DNA of 64,000 bases from Glycomyces sp. NRRL B-16210 (GCF_000719515.1 NZ_JOGR01000003.1:186001-250000), one strand, 5' to 3'. Shown: positions 37,183 through 45,857, numbered from the stretch's first letter. Made by a program: numbers and translations. The notes: generated by a model not told the origin, from the letters alone.

Positions 37183-37379
37183 GAACTCTCCTTGTTGGGG
37201 GGTGGCCCCGAAGGGCCGGGGGTGGTCTCCTAGAGGAAGGAATTGGGTGACTATTGACGTGTTGTAGGGGATAAACCCATTTTGTGGGCCCCGAATTCGA
37301 TACGCACTGAAGGCCCGGCTCGGTTGCATCCGACCCGAACTCGGCATGAAAAAACCTCGACCCCGGGTCTGAGGGACGA

Positions 37380-37413
37380 CGAAGGGCTCCCTCCGATTGG
37401 AGGGAGCCCTTCG
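37380..37413. terminator. Hairpin terminator
   Basis: CGAAGGGCTCCCTCC (37380-37394) pairs with 37399-37413 across GATT, a perfect 15-bp stem. It lies 22 nt beyond the stop of the Gly-rich protein gene on the minus strand. Confidence 0.8.
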
Positions 37414-37435
37414 TAAGGCGTGGTTCAGGAGCGGG

Positions 37436-38188
37436 TCAGAAGTCGAAGCCGCCGAAGTCGCCGCCTCCGAAATCACCGCCGAGGTCGCCGCCGGAGTCGC
37501 CGGATTCGAAGCCGGTCTCGGAGCCGCCGAAGTCGCCTTCGGCGCCTTCACCGCCGGAGTAGTCGCCGCCCGCGACCATGCCGCCGGCGTAGGCGGGGGC
37601 GAGCATCGCGTCGAAGACCATGAGGCCGACGAACGCTCCGGTCGCCCCGGCGAGCGCGGGCTTCCACCAGGGGGTGTTGTACCAACCGGCGGGCACGGGG
37701 CGTCCGTCCACTCTGCCGCCGGGGTAGTAGTGGCGGTTCTGGTCGTCGGGGTCCGGGGAGCCGGTGTAGGAGCGGCCCTCGACCTCGGCGCTGACCGGTT
37801 CGGTCAGGGCGCCCACGCGGGTCTGGCCGCGCAGGGTCGGGATCTCGGGGCCGGGGTCGATGCCCATGGCGGTCCGGGCGGCGCGCACGTAGTGGAGGCC
37901 TTCGATCGCGGTCTCGGCGGCGAGCCGGTACTGGTGGATCGAGGCGGCCGATTCGAGCTGGGAGCCCGCGGCGGTGTACCGCTCCCCCGCGTCGGCGAGC
38001 GCCTGCCCGGCGGGGAGGTTGTCCCCGGGGGCGGTGAGGTTCATCGTCTGGCCGCCTAGGCGTTCGTGCAGCCGGCGGGCTTCGGCGGCGGCGTCGGCGA
38101 GTTCGGCTTCGACGCGCTTCTTATTGGACCGGACCACGAAGGCGATGACCGCGATAGCGACCACCAGCAGAGTCAACCACAGCTCCAT
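37436..38188 (-). CDS. Membrane-anchored protein with Gly/Asp-rich tail
   Basis: A 250-residue protein. An N-terminal membrane helix (about residues 4-19) is followed by a helical, probably coiled-coil region (about 20-105) and a second hydrophobic stretch near 178-200. The last ~45 residues are repeats of Gly, Asp, Phe and Ser (GGDFGG type). Similar proteins are annotated DUF1542-like in actinobacteria; function unknown. The ATG follows TAGGCT by six nt and is divergent from rmuC. Confidence 0.75.
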   Translation of the reverse strand: MELWLTLLVVAIAVIAFVVRSNKKRVEAELADAAAEARRLHERLGGQTMNLTAPGDNLPAGQALADAGERYTAAGSQLESAASIHQYRLAAETAIEGLHYVRAARTAMGIDPGPEIPTLRGQTRVGALTEPVSAEVEGRSYTGSPDPDDQNRHYYPGGRVDGRPVPAGWYNTPWWKPALAGATGAFVGLMVFDAMLAPAYAGGMVAGGDYSGGEGAEGDFGGSETGFESGDSGGDLGGDFGGGDFGGFDF

Positions 38189-38194
38189 GGTCCG

Positions 38195-38200
38195 AGCCTA
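38195..38200 (-). promoter_or_regulatory. Leaderless -10 element (TAGGCT) for the Gly-rich protein gene
   Basis: TAGGCT, six bases, ATG at 38188. It forms a divergent pair with the rmuC element 16 bp away. Confidence 0.5.
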
Positions 38201-38216
38201 CCCGTGGCGGCGCGCC

Positions 38217-38222
38217 TACACT
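38217..38222 (+). promoter_or_regulatory. Leaderless -10 element (TACACT) for rmuC
   Basis: TACACT, seven bases, ATG at 38230. Confidence 0.5.
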
Positions 38223-38229
38223 GGCCCCT

Positions 38230-39369
38230 ATGACGTGGGTCCTATTGGCGGTGGTGTGCCTGGCGGCGGGGGGTCTCGGCGGCTGGTTCGCGGGGCGGTC
38301 GCGGCAGGCGGCGGAATTGGCGGCGGCCACGGCCCGGCTGGAGGCGGCCTCTGACAACGAGCAGCGGCTGGAGTCGACGCTGCGGACGGTCGCGTACGAG
38401 GCGACGGACCATTCGCGCGCTGCGGTGGGGCAGGTGCTGGCGCCGATCACGGAGACGTTGGCGCGCTACGAGTCCCGTCTGGGCGATGTGGAGCGTGCGC
38501 GGGTGGACGCGTACGCGCAGTTGCGGGTGCAGTTGTCGGGGGTCGCGGAGACCTCGGAGGATCTGCGGGAGCAGACAGGCCGGCTGCTGGGGGCGCTGCG
38601 GTCGCCGCAGGTGCGGGGGCAGTGGGGCGAGGTGCAGTTGCGGCGGATCGTCGAGGCCGCGGGGATGGTCGAGCACTGCGACTTCTCGGAGCAGCAGGTC
38701 GGGGTGGTGGACGGGCGCGGGGTGCGCCCGGACCTGGTGGTGAAGCTGTCGGGCGGGCGCACGCTGGTAGTGGATGCGAAGGCGCCGTTGCAGGCGTATT
38801 TGCAGGCGCTGGAGTCGGAGGACGAGGTGGGGCGCGACCAGTCGCTGCGGGCGCACGCGAAGCACCTGCGGCGGCATGTGGAGGCGTTGGCGGGCAAGGA
38901 GTACTGGCGGGCGTTCGAGGACACGCCGGAGATGGTGGTGCTGTTCGTGCCGGCGGACGCGTTCCTCGACGCGGCGCTGCGGGGCGATCCGGCGCTGATG
39001 GAGGACGCGTTCGCGCGGGGCGTGGTGGTGGCCTCGCCGGCGACGCTGATGGCGCTGCTGCGGACGGTGGCGCACACGTGGCGGCAGGAGGCGCTGGCGG
39101 TGCACGCCAAGGAGGTGCACCGGTTGGGCCGGGAGCTGCACGAGCGGTTGGGCACGGTGGCGGGGCACTTCTCGCGGCTTGGAGCGTCGCTGGAAGCGGC
39201 GGTGGGTTCGTACAACGCGGCGGTGGCGAGCGTGGAGTCGCGGCTGCTGGTGACGGCGAGGCGGTTCAGCGAGCTGGAGGTGGCAGGGAACGCCCCGGAG
39301 TCGCCGGCCCCGGTGGTGACCCCGGCGAGAAAGCCGACATGGGACGAGGCAGAACTGCGGGAGCCGTGA
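38230..39369 (+). CDS. rmuC: DNA recombination protein RmuC
   Basis: A 379-residue protein. A single N-terminal membrane helix (residues 3-21) and a coiled-coil segment lead into the RmuC nuclease-like core, with RGQWGEVQLRRIVEAAGM, VRPDLVVKLSGG and VVDAKAPL, then FVPADAFLDAAL. RmuC limits recombination between inverted repeats in Escherichia coli; its biochemical activity is not settled. The gene ends 35 nt before a heptanucleotide tandem repeat. Confidence 0.92.
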   Translation: MTWVLLAVVCLAAGGLGGWFAGRSRQAAELAAATARLEAASDNEQRLESTLRTVAYEATDHSRAAVGQVLAPITETLARYESRLGDVERARVDAYAQLRVQLSGVAETSEDLREQTGRLLGALRSPQVRGQWGEVQLRRIVEAAGMVEHCDFSEQQVGVVDGRGVRPDLVVKLSGGRTLVVDAKAPLQAYLQALESEDEVGRDQSLRAHAKHLRRHVEALAGKEYWRAFEDTPEMVVLFVPADAFLDAALRGDPALMEDAFARGVVVASPATLMALLRTVAHTWRQEALAVHAKEVHRLGRELHERLGTVAGHFSRLGASLEAAVGSYNAAVASVESRLLVTARRFSELEVAGNAPESPAPVVTPARKPTWDEAELREP

Positions 39370-39404
39370 CCTGGCGCCGGGAGTGGCGCGGAGGGCCCGA
39401 AAGC

Positions 39405-39481
39405 GGATCACGGATCACGGATCACGGATCACGGATCACGGATCACGGATCACGGATCACGGATCACGGATCACGGATCAC
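39405..39481. repeat. Heptanucleotide tandem repeat, 11 perfect copies of GGATCAC
   Basis: The unit GGATCAC repeats without a single mismatch over 77 bp, between the 3' ends of convergent rmuC and ispH. It is non-coding. Perfect short-unit arrays usually vary in copy number by slippage. Confidence 0.97.
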
Positions 39482-39840
39482 CTAAGGCTTTATACCGTCC
39501 CTAACCCCCACCCTCCCTGGGGACCGTAGCGGCAACCTTCCCGCTCGGGTACGACAAGAATCGGGCCCGGAAGCCGTTATGTCACCCGAAAGCGTGAACC
39601 GGGCTTGGCGTGTCGCCGGCTTCGCGGCTGCGACCGCGCGGCGGCGCTCCGCGCCGCCCGCGGGCGTATGGTCATCGCCCTGCCCGCCGGTTCTCGGATC
39701 GGGCCGCGCGGAGGCTTCCGCCCTCCGCGGTTTTTCAGGCCGCGCCCAGACTTCAGCGCTTGGCGGCTTTTTCAGGCCGCGCCCGGACCTCGACCCCCGG
39801 CGGATTCTTAGCGCACTACCGTGCGCTTCAGCTTCCGGCC
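39482..39840. other. 359-bp gap between convergent rmuC and ispH
   Basis: I see no gene. A 7-bp hairpin GCGGAGG/CCTCCGC (39708-39714, 39722-39728) followed by GG and TTTTT resembles an intrinsic terminator for rmuC. A 17-bp exact direct repeat, TTTTTCAGGCCGCGCCC, occurs at 39731-39747 and 39768-39784. Confidence 0.5.
39708..39735 (+). terminator. Possible intrinsic terminator with U-tract
   Basis: A 7-bp GC stem and 7-nt loop, then GGTTTTT. It is one of few hairpins in the window with a run of T, though it is about 340 nt from rmuC. Confidence 0.5.
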
Positions 39841-40821
39841 TCAGCCCGCTGCCGCGGCCTTCGCCTTCTCGGCCGCCTTCAGGTCCTTCACCAGTTCCCT
39901 CGGCAGCGAGAAGGTCAGCTTCTCGGTCACCGGCTCGAACTCCTCGACGCTCGTGAAACCGCGCTCGGCCAAATGCGCGAGCACGTCCTGGACCAGGTTG
40001 TCGGGCACCGACGCGCCCGAGGAGAGCCCCACGGTCTCCGCGCCCTCGAGCCACTCCTCCTCGATCTCGTGGGCGAAGTCGATGAGGTGCCCGGCCTTCG
40101 CGCCGTGCTGCACCGCGACCTCCACCAGCCGCACCGAGTTCGACGAGTTCGTGGAGCCGACCACGAGCATCACGTCGCAGTCGGCGGCGATGTCCTTGAC
40201 GACCTGCTGGCGGTTCTGCGTCGCGTAGCAGATGTCGTCGCTCGGCGGGTTCTGGAGCATCGGCAGGCGCTTCTTGAGCCGCTCGACCGTGGTCATCGTC
40301 TCGTCCACCGACAGCGTCGTCTGCGAGAGCCACACGACCTTCTCGGGGTCGCGGATCTGGACCTGGTCGACCGAGTCGGGCCCGTCCACGAGCTGGATGT
40401 GCTCGGGGGCCTCCCCGGAAGTGCCGATGACCTCCTCGTGGCCCTCGTGGCCGATGAGGAGGATGTCGTAGTCCTCGCGCGCGAACCGCCGCGCCTCCTG
40501 GTGCACCTTCGTCACCAGCGGGCAGGTCGCGTCGATCGCCTTGAGGCCGCGCTCGTCGGCCTGGTCGTGCACCTCCGGCGCCACGCCGTGCGCCGAGAAG
40601 ACCACCACCGACCCCGGCGGCACCTCCTCGTTCTCCTCGACGAAGACCGCTCCCTTCCCGGCCAGCGTCTCCACGACGTGCCGGTTGTGCACGATCTCCT
40701 TGCGCACGTAGACGGGAGCCCCGTAGAGTTCCAGCGCCTTCTCGACGGTCTCCACGGCTCGGTCCACGCCCGCGCAATACCCGCGCGGCTTGGCCAACAA
40801 CACTCGCTTCGGGTCTGCCAC
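39841..40821 (-). CDS. ispH: 4-hydroxy-3-methylbut-2-enyl diphosphate reductase
   Basis: A 326-residue iron-sulfur enzyme that makes IPP and DMAPP in the final step of the MEP isoprenoid pathway. The three cluster cysteines lie in KPRGYCAGVDRAV (near residue 16), DATCPLVTKVH (near 100) and the late DICYATQNRQ (near 198). The conserved SSGASVPDNLV block follows. A short Ala/Lys tail ends the protein. The GTG start follows TACCAT by six nt, so the transcript is probably leaderless, and it is divergent from xseA. Confidence 0.97.
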   Translation of the reverse strand: MADPKRVLLAKPRGYCAGVDRAVETVEKALELYGAPVYVRKEIVHNRHVVETLAGKGAVFVEENEEVPPGSVVVFSAHGVAPEVHDQADERGLKAIDATCPLVTKVHQEARRFAREDYDILLIGHEGHEEVIGTSGEAPEHIQLVDGPDSVDQVQIRDPEKVVWLSQTTLSVDETMTTVERLKKRLPMLQNPPSDDICYATQNRQQVVKDIAADCDVMLVVGSTNSSNSVRLVEVAVQHGAKAGHLIDFAHEIEEEWLEGAETVGLSSGASVPDNLVQDVLAHLAERGFTSVEEFEPVTEKLTFSLPRELVKDLKAAEKAKAAAAG

Positions 40822-40827
40822 GCCTCG

Positions 40828-40833
40828 ATGGTA
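40828..40833 (-). promoter_or_regulatory. Leaderless -10 element (TACCAT) for ispH
   Basis: TACCAT, six bases, GTG at 40821, within a 56-bp divergent gap shared with xseA. Confidence 0.45.
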
Positions 40834-40865
40834 ACCGGCCGCCCGGTTTCGTCACACCCGACAGT

Positions 40866-40871
40866 TAGTCT
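40866..40871 (+). promoter_or_regulatory. Leaderless -10 element (TAGTCT) for xseA
   Basis: TAGTCT, six bases, GTG at 40878. Confidence 0.5.
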
Positions 40872-40877
40872 GGCGAC

Positions 40878-42125
40878 GTGACCGACGCTCCAGCGCAGAC
40901 CGGACCGGGCGCTCCGATGAGCGCCGAGAACCCCTGGCCCCTGCGCGTGGTGTCCAAGAAGATCGGCGACTGGCTCGCGCGCCTCGGCGAGGTGTGGACC
41001 GAGGGGCAGATCACCGAGATCTCCCACCGCGGCCGCACCGTCTACCTGACGCTGCGCGACCCGGCCGCCGAGGTCTCGATGCGCGTCGTCGACTTCACCG
41101 GCGCCGTCGCCGCCTGCGAGCCACCGCTGAAGGACGGCGCGCAGGTCGTCATCCGCGCCCAGGCCCAGTGGTGGGACAAGAACGGCTCGCTCTCGCTGCA
41201 CGTGCGCGAGATCCGCCAGGTCGGGCTCGGAGAGCTGCTCGCGCGCCTGGAGCGGCTCAAGAAGCTCCTCGCTGCCGAAGGCCTGTTCGCGGCCGAGCGC
41301 AAGAAACCGCTGCCGTTCCTGCCCTACCGGATCGGGCTCATCACCGGGCGCGCCTCCGACGCGATGCGCGACGTGCTCAAGAACGCCCAGGCCCGGCTGC
41401 CGTCGGCCGAGTTCGCCGTGCGCGAAGTCGCCGTCCAAGGCCCGAAAGCGGTCACGGAGGTCTGCGCGGCCCTCGCCGAACTCGACGCCGACCCCGACGT
41501 CGAGGTCATCGTCATCGCCCGCGGCGGCGGCTCCATGGAAGACCTGCTGCCGTTCTCGGACGAGACCCTGTGCCGGGCCGTCGCCGAAGCGGTCACCCCG
41601 GTGGTCTCCGCGATCGGGCACGAGCCCGACACGCCGATCCTCGACTACGTGGCCGACTGGCGCGCCTCGACGCCGACCGAGGCCGGCAAGAAGGTCGTCC
41701 CCGACCTCGCCGAGGAGCAGCGCGGCCTCAACATCAGCCGCACCCGGCTGCGCCAGGCGCTGCACGCGATGCTCACCAGGGAGTCGGACGCGCTGGCCGC
41801 GGCGCGGGCGCGCCCGGTGCTGGCGCGGCCCGAGACGATGCTGGAGGCCCGCGCCGAAGCGGTCGCGAACCTCACCCACCGGATGCGCTCGAAGGTGCAC
41901 TCGCGCCTGGAGCGGTCGACCGACGAACTCGGGCACCTGCGCGCGCGGCTGCGGTCGCTGTCGCCGCAGTCGACGCTCGACCGCGGGTACGCGATCGTCA
42001 CCGACGCCGAGTCCGGCGCGGTGCTGCGGGACGCGGCCGAGGCGGGCGAGCGCATCGGCGTGCGCCTCGCGGCCGGGGCGCTGGAGGCCGCGGTGACCGA
42101 GAAGATCGAGCAGGAGGAACGTTGA
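40878..42125 (+). CDS. xseA: Exodeoxyribonuclease VII large subunit
   Basis: A 415-residue protein. The N-terminal OB-fold (about residues 18-115, VWTEGQITEISHRGRTVYLTL) precedes the catalytic domain with GLITGRASDAMRDV, VIVIARGGGSMEDLLPF and SAIGHEPDTPILDYVAD, and a coiled-coil C-terminal region. With XseB it degrades single-stranded DNA to oligonucleotides. The stop overlaps the xseB start (TTGA). Confidence 0.96.
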   Translation: MTDAPAQTGPGAPMSAENPWPLRVVSKKIGDWLARLGEVWTEGQITEISHRGRTVYLTLRDPAAEVSMRVVDFTGAVAACEPPLKDGAQVVIRAQAQWWDKNGSLSLHVREIRQVGLGELLARLERLKKLLAAEGLFAAERKKPLPFLPYRIGLITGRASDAMRDVLKNAQARLPSAEFAVREVAVQGPKAVTEVCAALAELDADPDVEVIVIARGGGSMEDLLPFSDETLCRAVAEAVTPVVSAIGHEPDTPILDYVADWRASTPTEAGKKVVPDLAEEQRGLNISRTRLRQALHAMLTRESDALAAARARPVLARPETMLEARAEAVANLTHRMRSKVHSRLERSTDELGHLRARLRSLSPQSTLDRGYAIVTDAESGAVLRDAAEAGERIGVRLAAGALEAAVTEKIEQEER

Positions 42126-42325
42126 GCGACGAGCAGTTGAGCTATGAGGCGGCCCGGGCGGAACTGGTGGCCACGGTCGAACGCCTGGAAGCGGGCGGGG
42201 CGACCCTGGAGGAGTCGCTGAAGCTCTGGGAGCGCGGGGAGGCGCTGGCCGACCTGTGCCAGTCGCACCTCGAAGGCGCGAGGGAGCGGCTCAAGGCCCG
42301 CACCGAGCCCGACGCGGAGGAGTAG
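42122..42325 (+). CDS. xseB: Exodeoxyribonuclease VII small subunit
   Basis: A 67-residue helical protein: LSYEAARAELVATVERLE, the GGATLEESLKLWERGEAL core and CQSHLEGARERLK, as expected for XseB. The TTG start overlaps the xseA stop by 4 nt, which couples the two subunits. It ends 4 nt from the convergent DUF4245 gene with no terminator between. Confidence 0.93.
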   Translation: MSDEQLSYEAARAELVATVERLEAGGATLEESLKLWERGEALADLCQSHLEGARERLKARTEPDAEE

Positions 42326-42329
42326 CGGC

Positions 42330-42917
42330 CTACAGGGCCTCGGCCACGCCCGCGGCGAGTTCGGGGAGTTCGTCCACGCCGTCGGCGTCGGCGGTCAGGA
42401 TCACGGTCACGCCGTCGAGTTCTGCTACCCAGGCCTCGCCGGCGCCGACCGGGTACGCGGTCCATTCGATCCCCGAGGCCTCGACGGGCGTGCCGGTCCC
42501 GGTGAGGTCCGCGTTCACGTCCTCGATCGCGCCGTTGGTCTCCACGAGTTGGAGGCCGTCGCCGTCGGGCGAGTACCAGCCGGTCCGCAGCGTGACCGTC
42601 TCGCCTTCGACGTTGAGGGCGGTCGAGATCGGCTTCCACTCCTCGGAGAGCTCCGGCTCGATCACGGTCAGGCCCAGGCTCGCCGCGGTGGCCTGGTTCT
42701 CGGCCGTGCCGACCACGCTGACCTGCCGGTCCGCCGCGACCCAGCTCCAGCCCCAGTAGAACAGCCCGAGCGGCACCAGCAGGACCGCCATGGAGAACGC
42801 CATGTCGCGCATACGCCGCTGCTTGGGGCGCGCGGGCTTCTCGGCCTCGGCGGGCGCTTCAGCGGGGGCTTCAGACTCGGCGGGACCGGGTTCGACCTTG
42901 ACCTCATCGGTGGACAT
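42330..42917 (-). CDS. DUF4245 membrane-anchored protein
   Basis: A 195-residue protein. The N-terminal ~35 residues are rich in Pro, Ala and Glu and end in a basic patch (PKQRRMRD). One membrane helix (about 40-60) is followed by an extracytoplasmic DUF4245 domain with RTGWYSPDGDGLQLVETNG. The family is actinobacterial and of unknown function. It is often encoded beside xseA/xseB, as here. Confidence 0.85.
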   Translation of the reverse strand: MSTDEVKVEPGPAESEAPAEAPAEAEKPARPKQRRMRDMAFSMAVLLVPLGLFYWGWSWVAADRQVSVVGTAENQATAASLGLTVIEPELSEEWKPISTALNVEGETVTLRTGWYSPDGDGLQLVETNGAIEDVNADLTGTGTPVEASGIEWTAYPVGAGEAWVAELDGVTVILTADADGVDELPELAAGVAEAL

Positions 42918-43175
42918 GCCCCCATCGTCGCCGACCCGCGCCCGGGCGGGAGCACCGGCCCGCCCGGGCGTGTCCCACGAGGCGCGGCTCGGGTCCGCCG
43001 CGGCCGAGTCCGCCCGCGAGACCGTCCGCGGAGGCTCGTGCCCGAGGCCGCGACGGCCCCGAACCGGTCGGCTCCGCCCACGCCTGCCCACGCAGGCGTG
43101 AATCCGACTTCACGCCCGAACTGGGCTTGCAATACCCTCACCGCAGCGGCATGCCCCGACCGGAAGGAGCCCCCC

Positions 43176-44072
43176 TTGATCCTCGTGGCAGGCGAGAACG
43201 TCATCGACCTCGTCCCCGCCCCCGGCGGACAGCTCCGGCCCACCTGCGGCGGCGGCCCCGCGAACACCGCCGCCGCGCTCGCCCGGCGCGGCGTCCCGAC
43301 CGCGCTCGTCGGCGCGGTCGGCGGCGACCACTTCGGGCGCCAGATCTGGCGCCGCCACATCGCGGCGGGCGTGCGCCGCGACTGGCTCCACCGCACCGAC
43401 CTGCCCTCGACCCTGGGCCTGGCGATCGTGCACGAGGACGGCCGGGCCGATTACGACTACTGGACGACCGGCACCGCCGACTTCGCGTGGGAGGGCCGGG
43501 CCCTGCCCAAGCCCGACCCGGCCCGGGTGGACCTCGTCCACTTCGGTTCCCTCGCGGCCTACCTCGACCCGTCGGCGCGCGCCATCGAGCACTGGGTCAA
43601 CCGCGCCCGCCGCGCCGTCCCCGTCTCGTTCGACCCGAACATCCGCCTCAGCGCCATGGGCGAGCCCGCCGAGGTCCGCGAGCGGACCGAGCGGCTCGTG
43701 GGCCTCGCGAACCTCGTGCGCGTCTCCGAGCGCGACCTGGCGCAGCTCTACCCGGGCAAGGCCGTGGACGAGATCGCCCGCAACTGGCTCGACGCCGGGC
43801 CGCAACTGGTGGTCGTGACCCTCGGCGACGCCGGGTCGGTGGCCTTCCACCGCGGCCACGTCACCGAGATGGCGGCCCCGCAGGTCGACCTGGTCGACGC
43901 GATCGGCGCGGGCGACGCCTTCACCTCTGGGCTCCTGGGCTGGCTCACCTCCGCGGGCTGGATGCGCCTCGACCGCCTCGCCGCCTGGGGCAACCGGACC
44001 GTGGTCGCCGCGGCCCTGCGGTACGCGAGCCAGCTCGCCGCCCACGCGTGCACCGTCCCGGGCGCGCCGTGA
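43176..44072 (+). CDS. PfkB family carbohydrate kinase
   Basis: A 298-residue sugar kinase. The N-terminal block CGGGPANTAAALARRG and the C-terminal signature DAIGAGDAFTSGLLGWL, with catalytic Asp in GAGD, are both clear. Fructokinase-like activity is most common for this subgroup, but the substrate is not fixed by sequence. The TTG start has AAGGAG six nt upstream and homologues begin at this point. It ends 56 nt before the EgtD-family gene. Confidence 0.9.
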   Translation: MILVAGENVIDLVPAPGGQLRPTCGGGPANTAAALARRGVPTALVGAVGGDHFGRQIWRRHIAAGVRRDWLHRTDLPSTLGLAIVHEDGRADYDYWTTGTADFAWEGRALPKPDPARVDLVHFGSLAAYLDPSARAIEHWVNRARRAVPVSFDPNIRLSAMGEPAEVRERTERLVGLANLVRVSERDLAQLYPGKAVDEIARNWLDAGPQLVVVTLGDAGSVAFHRGHVTEMAAPQVDLVDAIGAGDAFTSGLLGWLTSAGWMRLDRLAAWGNRTVVAAALRYASQLAAHACTVPGAP

Positions 44073-44116
44073 CCCGGCTCGTCGTTCACGCGCCGGTAAC
44101 TCGCCGCGCGGCGGCA

Positions 44117-44122
44117 TAAGAT
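44117..44122 (+). promoter_or_regulatory. Leaderless -10 element (TAAGAT) for the EgtD-family gene
   Basis: TAAGAT, six bases, GTG at 44129. Confidence 0.5.
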
Positions 44123-44128
44123 CATCTG

Positions 44129-45109
44129 GTGCCTGCTCCCGAACTGCGGATCTGCCTCGACGAGACCGACCTCGACGCGGCGCTGCGCCTCGACGCCCGG
44201 CGGGGCCTGACCTCGCACCCCAAGTACCTGCCGATGCGCCTGCACTACGGCGGGCGCGGCTCGGCCCTGTTCGGCGAGCTCACCCGCCAGCCCGAGTACT
44301 ACCAGACCCGCAGCGAGCGGGCGATCCTCAGCGACCGGGCCGAGGAGATCGCCCGGGCCCTCGGCGCCGAGCCGGTCTCGGTGATCGAGCTCGGCGCGGG
44401 CCGGGCCGAGAAGATCCGGCCGCTGCTCGGCGCGCTCGACCGCGACGGGCGCCTCGAAGGGTTCTGGCCCTTCGACGTCGCCGCCGGGGAGGTGCGGGAC
44501 GTGCTGATCGAACTCGCCACCGCCTACCCGGACGCGCGCCTCGGCGGGATCGTCGGCGACTTCACCCGCCACCTCGCGCACCTGCCCGACGACCACGGCA
44601 CCCGGTTGGTGGCGTTCCTCGGCGGGACCTTCGGGAACTTCACCGGCATGGAGCGGGGCCAGTTCCTGCGGGACCTGCGCGAGGCGCTGCGGCCGGGCGA
44701 CTGGTTCCTGCTCGGCGCCGACCTCGTCAAGGACCCCGAGATCATCCTCGCCGCCTACAACGACGCGGCGGGCGTGACCGCCGAGTTCAACCTGAACGTG
44801 CTGTACGAGCTCAACCACCGCCTCGACGCCGACTTCGAGCCGGACAACTTCGAGCACATCGCCTTGTGGGACGACGACACCGCCACCGTCGACATGCGGC
44901 TGCGGGCGATGAAGCCGATGTCGGTGGACGTCGCGGGGCTCGGGCTCGACCTCAGTTTCAGCGTCGGCGAGGAGATCCACACCGGCATCTCCACGAAGTT
45001 CCACCGCGCCGAACTGGACGACCAGCTCCAGGCGACCGGGTTCGAACCGGTGCGATGCTGGACCGACGAGCGCGACTACATGGGCGCGTTCCTCGCCAAG
45101 GCGGTCTAG
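44129..45109 (+). CDS. EgtD-family SAM-dependent amino acid N-methyltransferase
   Basis: A 326-residue methyltransferase of the EgtD (histidine betaine-forming) family. SAM-site blocks are VIELGAGRAEKIRPLL and WPFDVAAGEV; the substrate-site block FLGGTFGNFTGMERG contains the conserved Asn, and AYNDAAGVTAEFN the conserved Tyr. Near the C-terminus, however, GEEIHTGISTKF has Gly where mycobacterial EgtD has Glu282 (the histidine-imidazole ligand), while Ser284 and Met252 (in VDMRLRA) are kept. None of egtA, egtB, egtC or egtE is nearby. It may therefore methylate another amino acid. The GTG start is leaderless by spacing. Confidence 0.88.
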   Translation: MPAPELRICLDETDLDAALRLDARRGLTSHPKYLPMRLHYGGRGSALFGELTRQPEYYQTRSERAILSDRAEEIARALGAEPVSVIELGAGRAEKIRPLLGALDRDGRLEGFWPFDVAAGEVRDVLIELATAYPDARLGGIVGDFTRHLAHLPDDHGTRLVAFLGGTFGNFTGMERGQFLRDLREALRPGDWFLLGADLVKDPEIILAAYNDAAGVTAEFNLNVLYELNHRLDADFEPDNFEHIALWDDDTATVDMRLRAMKPMSVDVAGLGLDLSFSVGEEIHTGISTKFHRAELDDQLQATGFEPVRCWTDERDYMGAFLAKAV

Positions 45110-45140
45110 TCGATCGGACCTGGCCGCCCCCGTCCCGAAC

Positions 45141-45146
45141 TAGGGT
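45141..45146 (+). promoter_or_regulatory. Leaderless -10 element (TAGGGT) for the histidine phosphatase gene
   Basis: TAGGGT, seven bases, ATG at 45154. Confidence 0.45.
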
Positions 45147-45153
45147 GGACGGC

Positions 45154-45750
45154 ATGGGAGAGATCGTGCTCATCCGCCACGGCGAGACGACCTGGTCGGC
45201 GACCGGCCGGCACACCTCGGTCACCGACCTCGAACTCACCGACAACGGTGTGGCCCAGGCGAAGGCGCTCGGTCCGCTGCTGGAGGGACGCGAGTTCACC
45301 GCCGTCTGGTCGAGCCCGCGCCGCCGGGCCCTGGAGACGGCGGAGCTGGCGGGGCTGGCGATCACCGCGGTCCTGCCCGACCTGGCCGAATGGGCGTACG
45401 GCGACTACGAGGGCCGCACCTCCGAGGAGATCCAGGGGAGCGACCCGGACTGGTCGATCTGGACCGACGGCGGCAAAGGGCCCGAAGGCGAGTCGGCCGA
45501 GGAGGTCGCCGCGCGGCTCGACCGGGCGCTCACCGAGGCCGAGCCGCTGCTGGACCGGGGCGACGTGGCGTTCGTGGCGCACGGCCACAGCCTGCGGGTG
45601 GCGGCGGCGCGATGGCTGGGCCGGCCGGCGAGGGACGGGCGCGACTTCACGATCGACACCGCCTCGATCGCGGCCCTCGGCTACGAGCACGGCGGCCACG
45701 CGATCACCTTGTGGAACCTCACGGCGGCGGCCGCGAATCCGGCGCGCTGA
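45154..45750 (+). CDS. Histidine phosphatase family protein (phosphoglycerate mutase-like)
   Basis: A 198-residue enzyme with the catalytic LIRHGETTWSATGRH motif near residues 6-20, the second Arg in SSPRRRALETA, and a late His in AHGHSLRV. It is broad-specificity phosphatase-like in length and lacks features of glycolytic mutases. The substrate is unknown. It follows the EgtD-family gene on the same strand after 44 nt but appears to have its own promoter. Confidence 0.9.
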   Translation: MGEIVLIRHGETTWSATGRHTSVTDLELTDNGVAQAKALGPLLEGREFTAVWSSPRRRALETAELAGLAITAVLPDLAEWAYGDYEGRTSEEIQGSDPDWSIWTDGGKGPEGESAEEVAARLDRALTEAEPLLDRGDVAFVAHGHSLRVAAARWLGRPARDGRDFTIDTASIAALGYEHGGHAITLWNLTAAAANPAR

Positions 45751-45857
45751 GCGCCGGTCTCATGGAGCGGCGGACGGAACCGCTTAGGCCCCATCCGGTC
45801 TCACCGCGCGTTAACCTAGTCGTCGCGACACGTCGTTCAATGAGCCGAATCCGAAGG

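Noticed and set aside
39405..39481. CRISPR array
   Set aside because: The repeats are contiguous 7-bp units without spacers, and no cas genes are present.
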